Positions 6,221 through 8,454 of a DNA stretch of 8,454 nucleotides are shown piece after piece. The notes under the pieces were generated by a model, which saw only the letters and a program-made list of their open reading frames with translations, had not been told where the DNA came from and searched no databases. Location of the stretch: positions 1 to 8,454 of the forward strand of contig NVVI01000054.1 in the NCBI GenBank assembly GCA_002402165.1. Reading direction: 5' to 3'. A program made the translations under genes and the position numbers. The DNA comes from Flavobacteriales bacterium (GTDB lineage Bacteria; Bacteroidota; Bacteroidia; Flavobacteriales_E; Vicingaceae). Position 1 is the stretch's first letter. Each line of letters opens with the position of its first letter.

Positions 6221-7651
6221 TTGCTTCGTTTATTAAAATCATATTGGATCTATCTTTTTAGCTTTATTTTTATTGCTATAAATAGTTTATTGATAGCTTA
6301 TGAATTTTATTACCTAGCCATCATCCCATTTGTGCTAGTAATTGTTTTTATGGCATTTTTCAATTTAGATAAGCTAATGTGGTTTGTAGTCTTTTCTACA
6401 CCACTTTCTCTCAATCTTGAGGAATTAGATATTGGAGGTATAGGTATGTATTTACCTACTGAACCATTAATGTTTGGCATAATGATATTATTTTTTCTAA
6501 AACTAATCCATTCGCCAACATTAGATATGAAAATTATTACTCATCCTGTTACATTGGCAATTTTCATTAATTTGGTATGGATTTTTATTACTTCAATGAC
6601 AAGCGAAATGCCAGTTGTATCGTTTAAGTTTTTGCTCGCACGACTTTGGTTTGTTGTATGTTTTTATTTTATCGCCATACAATTATTTAAAATTACAAGT
6701 AATTATAAGATTTATTTATGGGCATACCTTATTCCCCTTTCGTTTGTCGTTATATATTCGTTTATTAGATTGGCAGGTTATGGTTTTCAAGAGAAACCAG
6801 CTCATTGGGTTATGCAACCATTTTTTAAGGACCATACTTCTTATGGTGCAATTTTAGCGATGTACTTTCCATTTTTATTTTTATTTACAGGAAAAAGTTA
6901 TCCTAATTATTATAAAATATGTAGTGTTTTATTAATTGGTATTTTTTCTGTCGGGTTAATTTTTTCTTATACAAGAGCTGCATGGGTTAGTCTAATAGCT
7001 GCATTTATTTTATTTTTAATTTATAAATACAGGGTTAAATTTAAGGTGTTACTTATTGTTGGGGTATTGGGAGTAATAATGTTATTATTTAGCTGGAATA
7101 GTATAATTATGAGCCTTGAAAGAAATAACCAAGACTCCTCAAATAATCTGTCTGAGCATGTTGAATCTATATCTAACGTATCTACAGATGCATCTAACTT
7201 AGAGCGATTAAATAGATGGAGTTCAGCTTGGAGAATGTTTAAGGAAAGACCATTTTTCGGATGGGGACCAGGAACTTATGTTTTTCAATATGCGCCTTTT
7301 CAGTTATCTAACGAAGCTACAATAATAAGTACCAATGCAGGAGAAAATGGAAACGCACATAGCGAATATATTGGTCCATTGGCTGAATCTGGAGTGATAG
7401 GTTCGCTTAGTATTATTTTAATAATTGTTCTTGTTTATTATAGAGGCTCTTTATTATATCATAAACTGCCTAAAGGAGAGCTTAAAAATGTGGTTTTAGC
7501 AACTTTATTGGGATTATTGACCTATGTTGTTCATGGTTTAATGAATAACTATTTAGATACTGATAAAGCATCAGTTCCGTTTTGGGGTTTCATTGCATTA
7601 ATAGTTGCAATAGATATATATCACAATAAATCACTTGATTCTAAGACATAA
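6221..7651 (+). CDS. O-antigen polymerase/ligase family protein, probable Wzy
   Basis: This multi-pass inner-membrane protein of the Wzy/WaaL (Wzy_C) family would polymerise flipped repeat units in the periplasm. The 476-residue product has about ten or more membrane segments. Family features are FKDHTSYGA (202-210), SYTRAAWVS (249-257) and a large periplasmic loop at about 297-390. The loop contains ERLNRWSSAWRMFKERPFFG (328-347) and GNAHSEYIGPLAESGVIG (377-394), where His380 is the conserved loop histidine. HGLMNNYLDTDK (438-449) precedes the last helix. The start is a TTG six bases after the second Wzz stop. That stop is in the same frame and blocks extension, and the next in-frame ATG (Met44) would remove the first membrane helix. 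Ligase and polymerase activities cannot be separated by sequence alone, but adjacency to Wzx and Wzz favours polymerase. The 3' end overlaps the opposing phosphatase gene by 21 bp. Confidence 0.88.
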   Translation: MLRLLKSYWIYLFSFIFIAINSLLIAYEFYYLAIIPFVLVIVFMAFFNLDKLMWFVVFSTPLSLNLEELDIGGIGMYLPTEPLMFGIMILFFLKLIHSPTLDMKIITHPVTLAIFINLVWIFITSMTSEMPVVSFKFLLARLWFVVCFYFIAIQLFKITSNYKIYLWAYLIPLSFVVIYSFIRLAGYGFQEKPAHWVMQPFFKDHTSYGAILAMYFPFLFLFTGKSYPNYYKICSVLLIGIFSVGLIFSYTRAAWVSLIAAFILFLIYKYRVKFKVLLIVGVLGVIMLLFSWNSIIMSLERNNQDSSNNLSEHVESISNVSTDASNLERLNRWSSAWRMFKERPFFGWGPGTYVFQYAPFQLSNEATIISTNAGENGNAHSEYIGPLAESGVIGSLSIILIIVLVYYRGSLLYHKLPKGELKNVVLATLLGLLTYVVHGLMNNYLDTDKASVPFWGFIALIVAIDIYHNKSLDSKT

Positions 7652-8454
7652 TAGGGCAATATCATCTTTATATTCTACTTCCTTTTTATAATCTTCTAGT
7701 TTGCTAATAATAGAACTAATGATTTTTTTAGTCGAATTTTCTCTATTTTGAAGAATAGTTAATTCTAATTTTTTCATTCCAAATTCTTCGCTTTTCGAGT
7801 TAATTTGCTCAACAACACCATCAGTATAACAGGTCAATATTGAATCTTTTGGAATAGTAATGTTTTTCTCAGTAATAGATGGTAAATTCTCGAATACACC
7901 AAGAACAGTACATCCTACAGACAAGGATTTAAATTGATGGCCTACTAATAACAAAGGAGGGTTATGTCCAGCATTAATAAATTGTAAATTGCGAGTTTTC
8001 AAGTTGTATTTTCCAATAAAAGCGGTAATAAATTTTTCTCTATTTGCGTTAGTTAAAATATTTGTATTTAATTCTATTACTAGTTCTGATAGAGAAGAAG
8101 TTCTCTTAATAAGTGACCTTAAACTTGCTTGAAAGTTTGACATTAATAATGCAGCTGGCACTCCCTTTCCTGAAACATCAGCAATACAAAAAGCAATTTC
8201 ATCTCTATTTAATTCTATAAAATCATAGTAATCTCCACCAATTAAATGGTGAGGTTGATAATTAGCATCAACTTCGATTTCTTCATTGTTTGGAAGGTTT
8301 TTCGGGAAAAGCATAGCTTGCATTTCAGATGCTAATTCCATTTCTTTTTTTATAACAATTTGATCTAAATTTTCTTTATAAAGCCTTTTGTTTTCAATAG
8401 CAACAATGATAATATTCGTAAGAGTTTGGATGAATGATAAGTGTTTAATTATAG
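7631..8454 (-). CDS. GAF plus SpoIIE/RsbU-type PP2C phosphatase, start beyond window
   Basis: PP2C-type serine/threonine phosphatases of this class dephosphorylate regulatory proteins, often anti-anti-sigma factors in partner switching. Counting from an internal Met at 8341, the catalytic domain shows ELASEMQAMLFPKNLP (2-17), GGDYYD (35-40), ADVSGKGVPAALLMS (54-68), INAGHNPPLLL (122-132), TDGVVEQ (173-179) and YKDDIALL (224-231). The metal-binding aspartates are all present (37, 55, 174 and 226/227). The frame stays open from 8341 to the window edge, and these 37 codons include LTNIIIVAIENKRLY, typical of the last helix of a GAF domain joined by a linker to SpoIIE. The Met at 8341 is therefore internal and the gene is cut at its 5' end. 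The GAF ligand cannot be judged. It converges on the Wzy gene and overlaps its last 21 bp; no link to polysaccharide synthesis is shown. Confidence 0.92.
   Translation of the reverse strand, partial: IIKHLSFIQTLTNIIIVAIENKRLYKENLDQIVIKKEMELASEMQAMLFPKNLPNNEEIEVDANYQPHHLIGGDYYDFIELNRDEIAFCIADVSGKGVPAALLMSNFQASLRSLIKRTSSLSELVIELNTNILTNANREKFITAFIGKYNLKTRNLQFINAGHNPPLLLVGHQFKSLSVGCTVLGVFENLPSITEKNITIPKDSILTCYTDGVVEQINSKSEEFGMKKLELTILQNRENSTKKIISSIISKLEDYKKEVEYKDDIALLCLRIK

Noticed and set aside
6615..6857. Plus-strand open frame within wzy in another frame
   Set aside because: It sits inside the polymerase membrane region; hydrophobic character in an alternate frame is expected there.
8339..8341. 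ATG at 8341 as the true start of the phosphatase
   Set aside because: The frame continues upstream with a convincing GAF-type helix and linker to the window edge.
1..8454. CRISPR array, tRNA or rRNA genes, or a defence system
   Set aside because: No regularly spaced repeats, no recognisable tRNA or rRNA sequence, and no nuclease, helicase or toxin-antitoxin proteins were found; RNase HII is housekeeping.

Overview
The window is an AT-rich chromosomal segment that looks like Bacteroidota, most likely a flavobacterium. Four things point there. The Wzx, Wzz and glycosyltransferase sequences have the style of that group. Start codons lack convincing Shine-Dalgarno sites. Several intergenic spacers carry TAnnTTTG-type -7 boxes. 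A GAF-SpoIIE phosphatase gene with a typical Bacteroidota linker is present. This assignment rests on recognition by eye; no database search was possible.

Layout. Positions 1-356 hold no convincing gene, only a stem-loop (10-37) and two head-to-tail 23-bp repeats (48-93) resembling the end of an insertion sequence. Three minus-strand genes follow: a small secreted NTR/TIMP-like protein (357-734), ribonuclease HII rnhB (864-1463) and a GT4 glycosyltransferase (1537-2664). Their spacers carry a perfect 30-bp palindrome (786-815) and a run of three hairpins (1479-1532). A 69-bp divergent spacer separates the glycosyltransferase from the plus-strand genes: a Wzx-type flippase (2734-4176), two abutting Wzz-like chain-length proteins (4250-5266 and 5267-6214) and a Wzy/O-antigen-ligase-type protein (6221-7651). 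The last gene runs leftward from beyond the window edge. It encodes a GAF plus SpoIIE-type phosphatase (7631-8454, start missing), and its 3' end overlaps the Wzy gene by 21 bp.

How the genes work together. The glycosyltransferase, flippase, chain-length pair and polymerase match the central steps of Wzx/Wzy-dependent polysaccharide synthesis. A lipid-linked repeat unit is built in the cytoplasm, flipped by Wzx, polymerised by Wzy in the periplasm and length-controlled by Wzz. No initiating sugar-phosphate transferase, tyrosine autokinase or outer-membrane export protein lies in the window, so the pathway must be completed elsewhere. The two Wzz genes and the Wzy gene lie in one reading frame, separated only by stop codons, and look like one operon behind a promoter-like motif at 4180-4203. 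rnhB and the phosphatase are probably unrelated neighbours.

No defence system, CRISPR array, phage or wholly new system is visible. The most interesting points are the TIMP-like secreted protein with its C-x-C mature N terminus, the in-frame tandem Wzz pair, the palindrome in a leader region, and the pair of near-identical promoter-like motifs.
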